From the NCBI GenBank assembly GCA_007449985.2, contig VIIQ02000127.1, positions 124,001-188,000 on the forward strand: a stretch of DNA of 64,000 nucleotides. The letters are read 5' to 3'. The notes under the pieces were generated by a model, which ran no database searches, had not been told where the DNA came from, and was given only the letters and a program-made list of their open reading frames with translations. Position 1 is the first letter of the stretch. The number at the start of each line of letters is the position of its first letter. This DNA comes from Desmodesmus armatus. Lineage: Eukaryota > Chlorophyta > Chlorophyceae > Sphaeropleales > Scenedesmaceae. Position numbers and translations under genes: made by a program. Below, piece by piece: positions 23,808 to 37,044 of this stretch.

Positions 23808-26129
23808 CTAAGCATCCTTGGGCTTGATCGTGAGGCAGTAGATGCCTAGGTGCCCGCAAATCTGGTTAATGACAACCACCACGTAGTGCAGGTATCCCCC
23901 AGCAGCAGGATGTCCAGGCCCAGGGTCAGCTTCAGGGGGTCCACAATGTGCATCGCCTTGTTGATGATGCCCAGAGCCATGAGGCCCATGGCCCACAGGG
24001 GTGGCAGGAAAGGCTCCTTGCACATGTGAGCTACTATCAGCTGGCTAGCAAACAGGGCGTAGGTGATGCCCACACCTACGCTCTGCAGCCTGCATAGGCC
24101 CATTTCCTCCTGGCAGGGCTTCCACAGCCACAGGCCAGCCAGGCCCACCATGGCAATCATCAGGGCAAGGTGGGCAGCAGCTGCATTGCCGCCAAGCTGC
24201 TTGTGGCCACGCTCCTGTGGATTGCAAGACCGCAGGCAGCAGCAGACATGACAGGGGTTGGGGACTGGGCTGCAGTGTGCGGGCCGTTGCAGGTGGCACA
24301 GCGCTGTACCATGCTGTTAGTATGGTTGCTGAGCAGCAACCGGCTGCATACCCAAAGGCGATGCAGGTGGTCAGGTAGGTACAAGGGCGTACTGCAGTGA
24401 AGTCAAAATAGCGAGCAGAAAGCAAGAGAGCAGCAGGCTGCTGCCCGCGCTGCCAAGTTTTGACATGCTCACCTTGATTGGCAGCTTGCGTGTGTCATAG
24501 TGTGCAATCCTCCACATGTTGCAGATGGCCTGATAGAAACCAATGGAGATGAAGAAGATGATGGTGAACTCGTTGAGCTCTGCACAACAGGAAAAACGGG
24601 GCAGTCAGTCAGGTGTCATCCAAACACCTGGCCGGGGACTTGCATGGCACAGTGCTGCGGCACATCGAGGCTGGCTGTCCATTACTTGTCGCGCTGTAAC
24701 GCCACAGCAGTGCTGGCAGCAGCTGGAGATACCAGCCCGCTGGCCCCAACGGTGGAGCCTTTGCCCTAACAACTGGGGCAGCAGGGATTCGGCAGCTGCT
24801 GTACTCACTTATCTCCCTGAGGTAGTCTGGCAGTGGCAGGTCCGCAACGATAGGCACAAAGTCACTGAGCCTGTTCTGATACGTTTCAGGTCCGACGATG
24901 ACCGTGAAGATGTGAACAAAGGCTAGCGAGTAATTGCACTCCAGCACACCAAAGTACTCGTTGCCGTACGACATGATGCCTGTGTGGTACTCCTCCCACT
25001 GCGCACAGATCCAAATGAACATCACCTGCACAGACAGACGGGACGAAACACCGCAGGCAGGTGGTATACCAGCAGGAAGTGAGACACAGCAGTCACCCTG
25101 TCCAGGCAGCAGCGTACACTGCACTGGCAGGCGCTCCATCAACTGAGTTGACCCAAGGCGCTACACTGCCTCTGCACACCGGTCACATGTTGCCGCACGT
25201 GTGCTGTGGTGTGCTGGTGGCTGCGTGCGGCTGCCCTCAGCTGCCTGCGGACATGTGTGTGCTAACAGGCAGCTGGTGCCATGCACTGCAGGCCCCTCGC
25301 TGCACAAAGCCCAGCCGACGGTGCTGGTGCCTCACCGCCACCATGCCGATTGCGTGGGCCCAGCCGCATGAGAGCCCGACGCTGACAGCGATGTTGGCCA
25401 GCAGGAGGTTGACGGACAGCGCATCACAGCCGTGGTCAAAGAGCTGGCCCAGGGGTGAGGATGTGCCTGTGCGGCGCGCCTGCTTGCCGTCAAAGCAGTC
25501 CAGCCAGGTGTAGAACACCACAGACCAGGCAGCAAACAGGTACACCCAGGTAGGTGCATAACCTGTATGCAAGTCATCAGGCAGCACATGCTGTCAACAG
25601 TGAAGCAAATGTGCATGCAGGCCTCACAGAAGACATGTCAGGGACGGGGTAGGCATGCAAGAGAGTCTGCTGAACCTTCCAGCAAGCGTTTTGACATTCA
25701 AGCCAAGGCGGTCCCAAGTCGAGCATAAGAACAATTGCAGCCTACACAATGCCATTGCTGAGCTAACTGGAACCATGCAGTGAGACATGCAGGCCTATGG
25801 AGCCTGCAGCGGCAGTTGGCCAATGCAGTACACACCTTCAAAGTCTGGTGCATAGTAAGCTGACGCCAAGTAAGATGCGACCAGTGCCATGGTTCCAGCG
25901 AGAGTGATCAGGTTGGGGGCCAGCCAGGGCGGCAGGAATGATACACACCCTGCAGTGCACCAAAAGTCAGGTCAGGCACCACGGATGCAAGCGGCTGCGG
26001 CACCTGCAGCTCTGAGTCATGCTTACAGTCAAGCCAGGGTCTGTGAATGTTGTCCAGCCAGGTGTATCCTGCAGGCTTATACTCGTAAGCTTTCAGCCCG
26101 TTGAGGGCCCTGGTGCTGAGGTACCCCAT
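23808..26129 (-). CDS. EPT1: CDP-ethanolamine/choline phosphotransferase, one-base frameshift in the last exon
   Basis: Six exons: 26129-26027, 25949-25836, 25562-25336, 25025-24809, 24579-24473, 24214-23808 (stop TAG). With one base restored the product is 391 residues, typical of the family. It transfers phosphoethanolamine or phosphocholine from the CDP-alcohol to diacylglycerol in the ER, the last step of PE/PC synthesis. The N-terminus MGYLSTRALNGLKAYEYKPA is the family opening. The CDP-alcohol phosphotransferase motif D-G-x2-A-R-x8-G-x3-D-x3-D is complete (DGKQAR, then GQLFDHGCD). Several hydrophobic helices follow and the end reads YLHYVVVVINQICGHLGIYC. The last 35 residues are out of frame with the rest of exon 6: at the plus-strand C-run 23896-23900 one more C is needed. 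Ethanolamine versus choline preference is not visible. It is divergent from HUS1. Confidence 0.88.
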
Positions 26130-26679
26130 GGCTGCTGATTGATCGGCACTTGCTGCTGCTGCGCGATGGCACTGGTGACAGAAACAGAGCAGTGATCACG
26201 GTTTGTGTCACAAACGCGTTCAATATGGTCACTTGTAGCCTGAACGACGATGTGCAACGCAATGGCTGTTTCTTTCAACAACGCCTGGTGCACCCACAGT
26301 CTCACTGAGCTACGAAAACGTTGTTACGGTGTAGCGTGGGTGAGTTCTCAGTATCACGTTGAGCTGCTCATCGTGCAGTTGTTGACATTCATTCTATTTC
26401 AAATCATTTGGTGCTCACACCCTGTGAAACATATGCAGAGCACTCATCACAAGCACACACTATGATGTCTTGCCCGTGATCGAGCGCAGTGCGTTTGTCG
26501 TTGATCTGTGTGTGGGGATCTGATCTTGCTTCAACGTGTTGTTGCCTCACCTAGCCGAACCAATTGCCTCTGGTAGTCTTCCAGATTTGAAAATATTTTT
26601 ATCAGTCCTCTGCCTCACACGCAGCAGCATGGCACAGCAGCAGCTGTGGTAAACATATGCGTTTGACAGGCTGGCATGA
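26130..26679. promoter_or_regulatory. Divergent promoter region EPT1/HUS1
   Basis: 550 bp between the two start codons. An AT-rich block (AAAATATTTTTATC near 26588) lies about 90 bp upstream of the HUS1 ATG and could serve as a TATA-like element; this is weak evidence. Confidence 0.45.
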
Positions 26680-29544
26680 ATGAAGTTCAAGGCAACCCTC
26701 ACTGACAGGGGCATACAGGCGCTGAGCAAAGGTACGTTAGTATTGCAGGGAGTGTGGCTGCTGTCATGGCATGGGCTGAAGCTGTGTACAGCATCTGCTC
26801 ACCTGCTGCATCTGCTCACCTGCACCTGTGCAGCTTTCCTTCCGACCTTGGAGAAGTTTGGGAAGAGTTGCCAGGCCCTGATTTCCCCAGAGTCCTTCAT
26901 CCTTGTTCAGACACCAATAGAGGCAGATGGTGCACAGGTGTCTGTGCGCTTTCAGTGTGTAAGTGCGACTGCTGTGATTTAGTGAAGTTGCTGTTGCCGC
27001 TGACCCACTGCCCAGGCCAATCGCACTCACTGTACAAGCTATGCGCCACAACAGCATGCAGCGTGTTGATTTTATAGTAGCAGCAGCAGTGGCTGAAAGC
27101 AGCAGCAAGTCTTAGGCATGCGCCCTTGCACAAGTATGCCTTGCTCGTCATGCTCTCGTGCTGTGGGAAGATGTCCACAACCTTCTGACCAGGCAGTTCC
27201 TATTCTCCTGCCTTGGCTGTCTTTCCTGCACTGCAGCATGTGCTGTTCCAGTCAGACACCTTCAAGGTTGTCAGCCGTCACCACAACATGATCGGCTTTG
27301 CAGTCGACCTGGGCCTTCTGTCCAAGGCGCTGCACAGTGCTGTGAACAACGACGCTGATGTGATTGACATGAAGCTCACCCAGAAGGCTGTGCTGGTGGC
27401 AGGCGGTGATGATGGGGAGACAGAGAACAAGCCCTTCCTGTGCATCACATCCAGGGTGAGCTTGTCATCACAGCCACAGCAAGTATCCTTGCGGCAGGGA
27501 CTGACAAAACTGCTTGCCAAGCTGGGCCATGTGTCCTGGGGCCATTTTCAGCGCAACCTTGGATGCTATGAGGCAGTGGAAGTGCTTCATAGCACATCCA
27601 CTGGCCTTTCGACCACCAGCCCAGGCTATTTGTTGAGACCAGCAGCTGCTGCAGCAACTGTGCTGCATCCAACACTGACACAACAGCGCCCCTCATCATC
27701 TAACACACATGTGGTCTGCTCTGTCCGTCCGTATCTGCAGGGTTCTGCGCTGAACCTGGTACAGGACCTGCCCATCAGCAAGCCTCTGACTGCCAATGAG
27801 ATCAACACCCTGTCAAGCATGGTGGTGCTGCCCACCCTGTGCAGCTTCTACAGTGACCTGAAGAGTGTGCAGCCCCGGCTGGCGGCAGCAGTGGACAGGA
27901 TGAAGGCACTCAGTGGGGTGGTGCATGTGGCACTCTGCAAGGTAAGTGGGGTTTATGCAGCCAGCTCTCTAGTCTGATTGGTTCAGGCAAAGGCAGTGGC
28001 CCAGTTTCAGGGTCCTTCAGCGCATTGCACACCTCTTCGCAGAGCATGCCGGCAGAGCAGCAAGCACGGGCCTGCTGCAACCACGTTTATTGTAAGTCCC
28101 CTCTTGCCTGAGCATGCCGGCACAGCAGCCTGCTGTCACTCCGCTTGCTAGCAGGACAGCTGGATAGCGCACAGTGTGTGGTGCTGGTGCACATTCCCCC
28201 AGCTGCCCAGGATTGCATGATTGAGTCAGGTTTTCCAAGATAGATAGTTTCTTCAGTGGTGGTCTTTGTTGTGCTTGCACCGCAGACTGGTGACCTGCAC
28301 ATCCAGGTGGCTGAGAGCAACGTCATGCTGGGGGCGCTGTTTGAGGGGCTCGGGGTGTACCCACAAGGTACGCTGCGCCATACCCAGCGGAAGCCTTCAT
28401 TCAGTTAGCCTGAAAGTGCATGCAGAAGAGGCTGGCGCATGTGAAAACAGACTACACATACAGTGCTGCATGTAAAAGCAAACCTGATTGTGTGTTGAGA
28501 GACTAGCTGACACGTGTCACGTGCTGCCTTTGTCTGCTGCTGCAGATGCCGCTGTTCTGCCAGACCCTACAAGAAGGTGAGACCCGCTGCACCTACAGCT
28601 CAACATGACCTCGCTTGCACCTGGTCAAGTCAATCAACTGCCACTCTGATATCCTGGCACCACTTGCCCAGTCGGCCAGGCCGTCACAAGTGACAATATG
28701 ACACAGTCATACATGTGACCCCCTCCCCCCACCCTCACCCACCCCACCCCACCGATCACCACCATGTCTGCGCACTGTCTGTCCCTCCTTTTGTGCCTGC
28801 AGGCAGCAGACAGCTGAGCAGCAGCTGCAGCTCGCCCTGGAGTCAGGAGAGGCTGTAGATGTGGTGAGCATGAGCAGGAGCACATAGGGACAGGCTACCA
28901 CACAGCTGGCATGCAATGTTGTCTGGGTGATGTTTGACTTTCAGCAATGAGCTTTGCTTGCATCCTGAGTTGTCAGACATCCGCGATTGGAGTTTTAAAA
29001 CATTGCGGGACTGGGTGTTTCGCTGCAACAGTGGCATCTTGTGCCAGATGTCAGGCTTTGGCCTGTGCATGTGTGCTCTGTGCCTGACAAGGGTGGCTGT
29101 GCCATGCCTTTTTGCTTGCAGCACATGTCTGTCAAGCATCTCCTGAAGATGATGAATGTCAGCAATCTGTCACAGCCGTCGCAGATACTTGTAGGTGGGT
29201 GGCCCGTGCAGTGACCATTGTGCCATGCAGCAGCAAGATCCTGTTACAAACCCCATGTTGTTGGCCTTTATCGAGGCTGTATCCAGTCTGAACATCGCGC
29301 AATTGGGGCATGTGTTTACAAATGAAAAGCATCATCATGGCTCTGCTGGCACCTTTTTGTCATGTGACTGCTCTGCGAGCGCACAGAGTGCTGAGAGTGT
29401 GGCTTGTGCATTCCTGTTGCAGGCATCCCTGAGGGCTCCACCTTTGTGCATGTGATGTATGTCTACCGAGACCCCTCTGACACCGTGGCCTACGATGACT
29501 CCATAGAAGTCAACTTCAAGCTGCCATCTAGGGATGAGGACTGA
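26680..29544 (+). CDS. HUS1: Checkpoint clamp subunit HUS1
   Basis: Nine exons join in phase into 321 residues: 26680-26731, 26834-26958, 27237-27455, 27741-27941, 28286-28367, 28546-28576, 28803-28863, 29122-29194, 29423-29544 (stop TGA). HUS1 forms the PCNA-like 9-1-1 ring with RAD9 and RAD1, which is loaded at DNA damage and activates ATR signalling in the nucleus. The start MKFKATLTDRG matches the family opening. Clamp-fold segments follow: FGKSCQALISPESFILVQ, a core strand-helix unit ending LSKALHSAVNN, VIDMKLTQK with PFLCI, the interdomain linker region LVQDLPISKPLT, LKSVQPRLAAAVDRMKAL, the strands DLHIQVAES, HMSVKHLLKMM, and FVHVMYVYRD near the end. Length is slightly above animal HUS1 (about 280). 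No other HUS1-like gene in the window. Confidence 0.88.
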
Positions 29545-30787
29545 GTGGCAAGTCCCTTGGCCCTTGAAGGGTGTGCCAGCCAGTGAAGCTTGCCGGCTGG
29601 GCAGCATCGTTGCTGTATTACACAGCAGCCGTTGGGACAACTTGTACCCTTTGGATGTACCCTGTTGTGGGCCATCTGTCTGCACAGGCTGCCTTGATCA
29701 ACAGCAAGTGTTTTTTGTCCCCGTTTCAAACTAGAGGTTCAAGAAAGGGTGGTAGATGTGTGGCCGAGGTGACAGAGACAAACCCAGTTCAAATCATGAA
29801 TGCCAGTGCAAGCGGCCCTTCGCCAATTGCTGAGTTTGATTGCTCCTTGTCCCAAGTAAAATGGGCCTAAGGCACCTGAAAGAGTACATGAATTTGCGGC
29901 GCTGTCTGACTATGAAACGCAGTGAACTGCTGGGGTTCCCCAGTGCTGTGTCTTGCCTCTCTCCATCTCCATGCAACAGTTTGAATTCAGCAGACCTACC
30001 GCAGGGGTCTGGTCCAGCTTGTAGTGTTGCCCACAAGCCGTAGGCAGACAGCCCAGCAATGACCAACACACAACTGGCTCTGTGAGCACCTGTCCTGCGA
30101 CTGTTGCAGACCTGTGTCCCAGGCGTGTGCTACGAGCACCATGCTGTGACAGTAGTCCTGTGAGATTCTTACACCTGGTGCCAGCATGCCAACCACAACA
30201 GCTCAAGCCAACCCACTCATTGTGGAGGCACATCCTACTTTGTCCGTCACAAGGACACTCAACAACCCTCCCTTGCCCAGTTCAACAAGTTGTTGGCTGC
30301 AAACTCTACACCAACCCCCAGGTTCTCCCATGCTGGTTGAGAAGAGCTGTGCCTTGACTACAAATGCTGCCACTGCTGCTGCTGCCTCCGCCCTCTGCCA
30401 AATTGCCTCATGCGCTGCTCATATGAACCGCTGGTGCCTCGTCGCAATAGCCTGAGCAAGCTCACCCTGACAGGGGCACACACTGACCTGCAGACAGCAG
30501 CAGCACAAAGCGACACATCAATGCAAGTTGTCAGGGGATTGGGGTGTGCAGGCTAACCTTCCCGCCGTTAGTTGTGGCAAGCTACACAATCTGTGCTGCT
30601 GTAGGGCCTCAACCATAGGGAGAGTGTCACCGGAAATTTGTGCGGATGTGTATTAATGGCAGGCATGTAGGGTGCACGGTGGAGGTGCATGTCTTTTCAA
30701 AACACCCAGTAGTACTTGGTACTCGCCCTTTCCCGGCGGTTCGTGGCTTACCGTAAGCTGCTGACCAGAATTCTGCCTCGCCTCCCG
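29545..30787. other. Convergent intergenic region HUS1/MYND gene
   Basis: About 1.2 kb of 3' flanks of two converging genes. No credible gene, RNA or repeat noticed. Confidence 0.5.
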
Positions 30788-33700
30788 TCATGACCCCGAG
30801 TCAGCAGAGTTTGCTGTTGCGGCGGCAGCAGCTGCCGCTACCAGTGCCTTGCACACGGGCTTGTGCTGCTTCCAGGCTGCACACTGACAGGCCCGGCAAC
30901 AGTAGCGAGCCGTGCGGCAGGCTGCACATAGGCAGCTGCACCTCGACACCGACCGCACCTCTGTTGAGCCGCTGAATTTTGCACAGGCGGGGTTGTTGCA
31001 GAAGTGAGGTACTGCAATGCTGCTGAGCATGGCCCCTGTTGTCTGCAGCTCCTGCACCAGTGCTGCAAATGAGGCATCTGTCAGCCCCTGCTGCGTTGCC
31101 TGCTGGGCTGACAGCAGGGCATCCAGCTGCTGCTGCAGCTGCGGTGGGGGGCAGCCAGCAGCAGCCAGCTGTGCGTGTGCTGCAGGTGATGATATGCTAC
31201 CCACCCACTCAAACACTGTGGCTGCTAGGCTTTCCAGGTCCTGCCCAGGCGTGCTGGCTGACCCCTCCTGCAGCCCAGGGATGCACACACAAGCAGCGCT
31301 ATACTCATACAGCAGAGCCTCAGGGTCCTGCTCCATGTTCTGCTGCAACTCCCCAGCCTCCAATAGCAGCAGCTCCGGCCACTGCTGCTGCAGCTGCTCT
31401 GCCCACTGCAGCAGGCAGCGCCCAAAGATCACAAGGCTGGGCAGGTAGCTCTCTGCCGGCTGCTGTGCTGCTGCTGCTGCCGCAGGCGTTGACTGCAGCT
31501 GCTGGTCTGCATTGGACACTCCCGCACCTGCTGCCAGAGTCACCTCCAGCAGCCCCACAGCTGTATGCCCTGCTGCCAAGCAACAACCGGCCGCAATCTC
31601 CTCCTGCCAATCCCGCTGGGCTTCTGGCTGCACACAGTAGTGCAGTTTCTGCACTGTGCTGAGCAAGCTGTAGAGCTGGCGCAGCTCCTGCGCCAATGCC
31701 TCAGGCCCCTGTAAGCCCATGTGCTGCAGCAGCAAGTAGGTTGCATGCATACAGGCGTTCTGCTCGTTGAGAGGCAGCAGTGCAAGTGACACATACAGGT
31801 TGTCACTTGCCAACCCCTCGATGACTGTGCTGAGGGTACTGCTCTGCACTTCCGCTGCTACTGCACGCACCGCCGCCTCAAGGGCGGTTGCAACCTCCAC
31901 CAACCGCGTGGCTACTGCCGACACTGCTGATGCTGCAGAACCTTCACATCTATTGCTGCTGTCACTGCTGTCACTAAAACCCAAGGCCCTGCTTTCTTTG
32001 GCCACAAGAGACAGCAGCAAGAGCAGGATCTTTGCTGCCTGCATTGCCTGCTGTGACGTACTGTGGCTGGTGCTGGTGCTGGTGCTGGTGGCTCCTGTGT
32101 TGACTGCTGCCGCAGCGGCTGTCACTGGAGCTGTAGAGGGCTGCTGGTATAGCAGCCTGTCTGCCAACTGCAGCAGCGCATCCAGCATTTCATCGATCCA
32201 GAGGGTTGCAGGTGTTTCTGATGGTGAGCCAAGGGTTTGCAGCTGCGCCTGCAGCTGACACGACAGCAACATCTGGCTCAGCAACAGCAAGAGGTCGATG
32301 AGCTCACCCTCCGAGGGTGGCTTGGCAAGCCGTGCCTGTGCTGGTTGTGGGGTGCTGGCCAGCACAGGTGGCCGGGGCAGCAGCAGGCTGCTGGCACATG
32401 GCACCAGCAGCATAGGCAGCAGCCGCCATAGCTGCTTCTCATACTGCCACCGCTGCTGCTGCTCCTCAGACACACCTGACCCTAGGCTGCTGCTGCTGCT
32501 GCTGCTGCTGTGCAGCAGCTGCTGGGACGCAGCACAGCAGTCATAACATGCATTAAGTGCCACACTCAGTGCAATAAAGCACGTGGAGTGACTTTCAGGC
32601 TGCAGCACCCAGTCCGCCACTTCAGAGGTCACTCCCACAAGCTGCATGAGTTGCTGCTGGTGGGGTGTGAAGGTAGCACTGACGGCCTCACTGCTGCTGC
32701 TCCCTGAGCAGCTGTTGGTGATGCTGCCTGGGGTAAACAACCGTTCTTGCCCTAGCGGCCCTGTGGTCCTGCTGCTGCTGGCTTCCTTGCTGCTGCCACT
32801 GCTGCTGCCACTGCTGCTGCTGCTGCCGCCTACCTGGGCGCATTGTGTGGTCGATGCCCTGCCCATGTGAGATGTCACCATGACCACCACCGCTGCAAGG
32901 CAGGGCAGCAGGTGAGGCGACAGCAGCAGCTGCTGCCAGGCACCTATTTCACTGCGCTGGCCCTGCTGTTGTGGTGGTGGCGACTGTGCCCTGGCTCTGA
33001 TTATTGCATCCATGCACATCTCCCAAGCCAGCTTGCTGCTGGACTGCGAAGTTTGCACGTACTGCGGTACAAGCTGTGGGGCTTCCCGCCGCAGAGCTGG
33101 CAGCATGTGCAGCCCAATGCTGCTGACATGCTGCAGCCCTGCTGTGGCAAACTGCATCACGGCAACTGCATGGCCGCTGGGGCCCCACATCCAACCGGCT
33201 GATGCTGCTTGGTCTGCCCAAAAGCCCCACAGAAGATGGCGGCAGCTGGCATAAGCATCAAAGCGTGACAGCACATCATTGGCCAGTACAAGCTGCATGA
33301 CTTTCCCTCTGGCTGCCTCGAAGCCTTCAGACTCCAAAACAGCTGTCCCGGCCTGTAGTTCTGCAGTCATAGTGGTCATGCCTGCAGATAGCTGCTGCAG
33401 CACACCAGACTGCTGCAGCTGCTGCCGCATGCTGCTGCCCAGACTGCTGCTGCTTGTGTTGCTGGCGATGCTTGCGTCACATGCTTTGCGCAGGAGAGTG
33501 TCCAGGGCCAACATGGCTAGGTTGGCAGCTGGCGACTTCCAGTCGCGCTGAGCTGCTGCTGTGAAGGTAGCTCCAAGCTTCAAGGGGACCTGCACGACAC
33601 GGCAGCAAGTGGACCACTCAGTGAGACTTTGAGAATGTGAAACTGTGAGACTGCAAGGCACAAGTGTATCAGCACAAGCTAAGGCTATGTGTCAACCATG

Positions 33701-34210
33701 TGTGAGTGGGCATGTTACAGCCAGGTAACATGATCTCCGACCTGGATGAACAGCCTTGTAGCACAAACATGTGCAGGGCAAGCTGAACTACTGGCACGGA
33801 AAGGTTGCTGCTGGGTCATGCACAGCGACAGCGGTTCCCGGCCGTAAGCTTGGGACCAACAGGCCCAGTTGCATGAACATCCACTGCTACACGTTCGGCC
33901 AAGGTCCACATGCAGGTGTGGGTCACGTTTTGGTCTGCGGTCTGCTGTGGATGTGATGATATTGCATGCAGATCTAGGGGCAGTCACAACTGCAGCAGCA
34001 GCCAAGTTCCGTGTTCGGTGAGCACACCTGCAGCTGCACAAGCTTCTTCCAGACGGCTTTTGGTGGCGTGGGAAGCTCCTTCAGCTTGCGTATCAGGCCA
34101 TGCACACTCCGCAGAGCTGCCAGTGTCCCTGCGCTGTCAGCGTGCCTGGTGCTGCAATCCTGCAGCAGCTTGACTACCTGCTGCCATGAAGCTGCAACGT
34201 TCGCGCCCAT
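30788..34210 (-). CDS. Large MYND zinc-finger protein
   Basis: Two exons join in phase: 34210-34028 (61 residues, MGANVAASWQQVVKLLQ...) and 33589-30788 (933 residues, stop TGA). The 994-residue product is mostly helical, rich in Ala, Leu, Gln and Ser, with several Ser and Gln homopeptides (for example near 32490 and 32770). The only recognisable domain is a C-terminal MYND finger: CNNPACAKFSG, then CSCLCAACRTARYCCRAC and WKQHKPVC, followed by a poly-Ala tail. MYND fingers mediate protein-protein contact; no SET domain is present, so a SMYD methyltransferase is unlikely. The same layout appears in the broken gene at 1-1066, on the other strand. Such genes appear multi-copy in chlorophycean genomes (my recollection, not verified). 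Function unknown. Confidence 0.8.
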
Positions 34211-36032
34211 GTCTGCACAAACAGAGATAATGAAGATTAGGGGCCTATGCAGTGGCTCGTTCACGGAGACAGTGGGGCCGCACACGAAACCGACCCCTTG
34301 GACGAGATGATCTGCACGAAAATATCGCGCTCGCTGAGCAATAGCGGTGCCTTGCAGCTGAATCCGGCACAGAAATCCCTTGTATATATTGAGAGAACAT
34401 ATCGAAGGTTGGCAAGAGTCTTGGCATCAGCATATGACGTCACTTCTTGAGCAACGTCTGCTGCAGCTGTACATGCTGGGACGGGCTGCTGCTGTGCCAT
34501 TGGGCGTGCAAAATGACACAGTACAGCTTTTTCTGTGTGGTCATCCAATCACTGTGCCCATCACTGACTCTATGTGAGCCAGCCTGGCTCAACAAAAGTC
34601 GGTGGGTCCACATAAAAATGCACGTCCCATGGAAGTTGGGGCCGAGGATGGTCGGCAGTTGCTTGCAAGCGATTGCGGAAGAGTGCAGAAAAGTGAATGA
34701 CTGTGGAATGCATTTCCCAGCCCTATTCTGTGCCATATTCCTGCAAGTGGACTCTGCCCAGGTCAATGGCAATGCAACGATTGACTCTCAATCAGTGCCC
34801 TGAAGGCTTGCTTGTGCATAGGTGCTGTACATTCTTCCTCTCCCTACTTGCACACGTGAGCATTCGACAAGTGGTAGTCTCCTTCTGCAAGCTGAGACAC
34901 AAGGTGCCTGCAGAAGAGTTAAGCGCTTGTAAACAGTGTGCACATCCACTACTCTGTTGCAACCATGCCACCAGCTTCAGGACCCTGGCTGTGACAAACA
35001 GGCACCCAACAAAACCCAACCTCAGAACAACACGCCACTTGAGACCAAAACAAACATGCCAGACAACACCGGCTGCAACACTTCTTCCCAGCACGTCCAT
35101 GCCAACAATGGTATCCACACTGCCCTGCCGCACTGCAACTGGCAGAGCTCATTGCTTCATATACCCGGAGCCTGAAGACCCCAGAGGGGAGTCACAGCAC
35201 AAAACCGCATGCCAGACAACATTGTTGCCAACCTTCAAGCACTGGGTCTGCAGATGGACAAACCCAGGCACACATGCGGCAGCCTAACATCTGGGTCTAC
35301 GTGTCAGCAGGCTCTACAGGCTGCTGAACTGTGTTCAATTGTCACCATAGCGCTTCATGTCATGCTGCAGCAGCAATTCACATGCAACTGACAGGCTCAA
35401 AATGACTCAAACGAGTAAACCTGCACGGTTGCCCTTACGCCAAGCAAAACAACAACTGCGCCCCAAACAAAGGAGCCTGCATGGGCACTGACCATGCTAG
35501 ATTTTGACTGGGATCAACGGCCGTTGGAGCTGCACAACGCCCACTACCATGCCCTCTTGTGAGCAACGGCCCCTGCATGATGCTCGGACAGGCTGCAACA
35601 TGTCAGCCACTTGCGCGTCATAACAGCATTACGTTGACCAGCCATGACGCATCCATACATGTATGCTGCGGCACTAATACTGTCTGCAAAAGGACAATTA
35701 CCCAGGTGTGTGTGTGCCTTTGAGCTGTGAAATAGTAACAAAACCAGCTCAGACATCCTGCTGCTGAGAGAGGGTAAGCAGCCCACACACCTGCACGATA
35801 CAGCACAAGCTGCGTGCGTGTGGGCATCAACAAAGACAAGCCCTGCAAGTGCCACAAGCTCTGCCAACCCAAACAGCAACTGTTGCAAGCCATCCTGCCA
35901 GCCAGCAGCAACACCCATGAGAGCAACCAGGTCATACTGCTGCCATCACTGCGAGCAAGCAACCACATCCAGCTGGCTGTTGCGGCCAGCCCCACAGTGC
36001 GTATGTGCCGCCGTGACATGACCAGTCACATC
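34211..36032. other. Intergenic region between MYND gene and malic enzyme
   Basis: About 1.8 kb. It includes the MYND gene promoter side, with a TATA-like TATATA run near 34383-34388 about 170 bp upstream of that start, and the 3' flank of the malic enzyme gene. ORFs here show no family features. Confidence 0.5.
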
Positions 36033-37013
36033 TCAAAATGCCATCCTTATGTTGAGGTCTGCCAGCTGGCGCTTGTAGGCCACCACATCAATGTCAGTCA
36101 GGCGCGCAACACCGCTGGCAATGGCGGCCTCCAGCACAGCACCAGCCACCTCGGGCAGCAGCCGCTCATCAAAGGGCTGCAGGAAGGCAAAAGCAGAGGC
36201 ATGACACCGTGTGGAGTGTGTAGACACAGGAAGTGCATCCACGTGCTCTCGTGTGTGTGAGCTTGCGTCTGTGGGTGTGTGGATGCATTGTGCAGCAGCC
36301 TGTTTCAAGTCGGGGTTGGCCCTGCAACACTGCCTGCTGCGACACTGCCTGGAAGAGGGTGTTCAAAACCCTTTTCTGCCCAATTAGATTAGCTTGCACA
36401 AGCACACACTGCAGTTGTCATTGCAGGGTAGCCATCACCAGTGGTTGCACGAGGTTGAGGCACAGCAGCTACATCAGCTCCTCACCTTGGGGATGATGTA
36501 CTTGCGCCCAAACTTGACTGGCTCGCCCAGTTCTGCCTCGTAGAAGGCGCTCTCACCTGCAGGCATTCAGAAGGTAAGTCGACGCACAGGATGCATCAGA
36601 CGATTGCGACAGCAGCACTGCATGCTGAATGCAGTGCATCACTATCGGCGCCTCGCCATAAAGCTGCACGCATGCCGTGGTGAGTTAGCAGCCAAAACAA
36701 AGCCAGCTTGCATGAACATGTGCCCTACAACTGCCACCACGAGCTGATCAGGGCCATATCAACAACGAGGGCATGTCAAACCCACCGTATGATTTTCGGC
36801 GCGTGTGGCTGCCACCCCTGCCGTTTGAGCCGCTGCGTGCATGGTGATGCTGCTGCTTCTCGAAGGGGCTTGGCGGTGCCGCACTGCTGCTGACGTCACT
36901 GGCCGCACCACCACCTGCTGCTGCCGTGTCTGTGCTGAGCGTGCTGCTGCTGACTGTCGACTCTGCCTTGCCAACTGCTGCTCCCGCAGCTGCAGTTCCG
37001 TTGGAATGCAAGT

Positions 37014-37044
<31 letters not shown>

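Noticed and set aside
32298..33254. Plus-strand ORFs opposite the MYND gene
   Set aside because: Shadow frames of a CAG-rich coding strand; no domain and no exon phasing.
30788..34210. SMYD-type SET/MYND methyltransferase
   Set aside because: Only a C-terminal MYND finger is present; no SET motifs in either exon.
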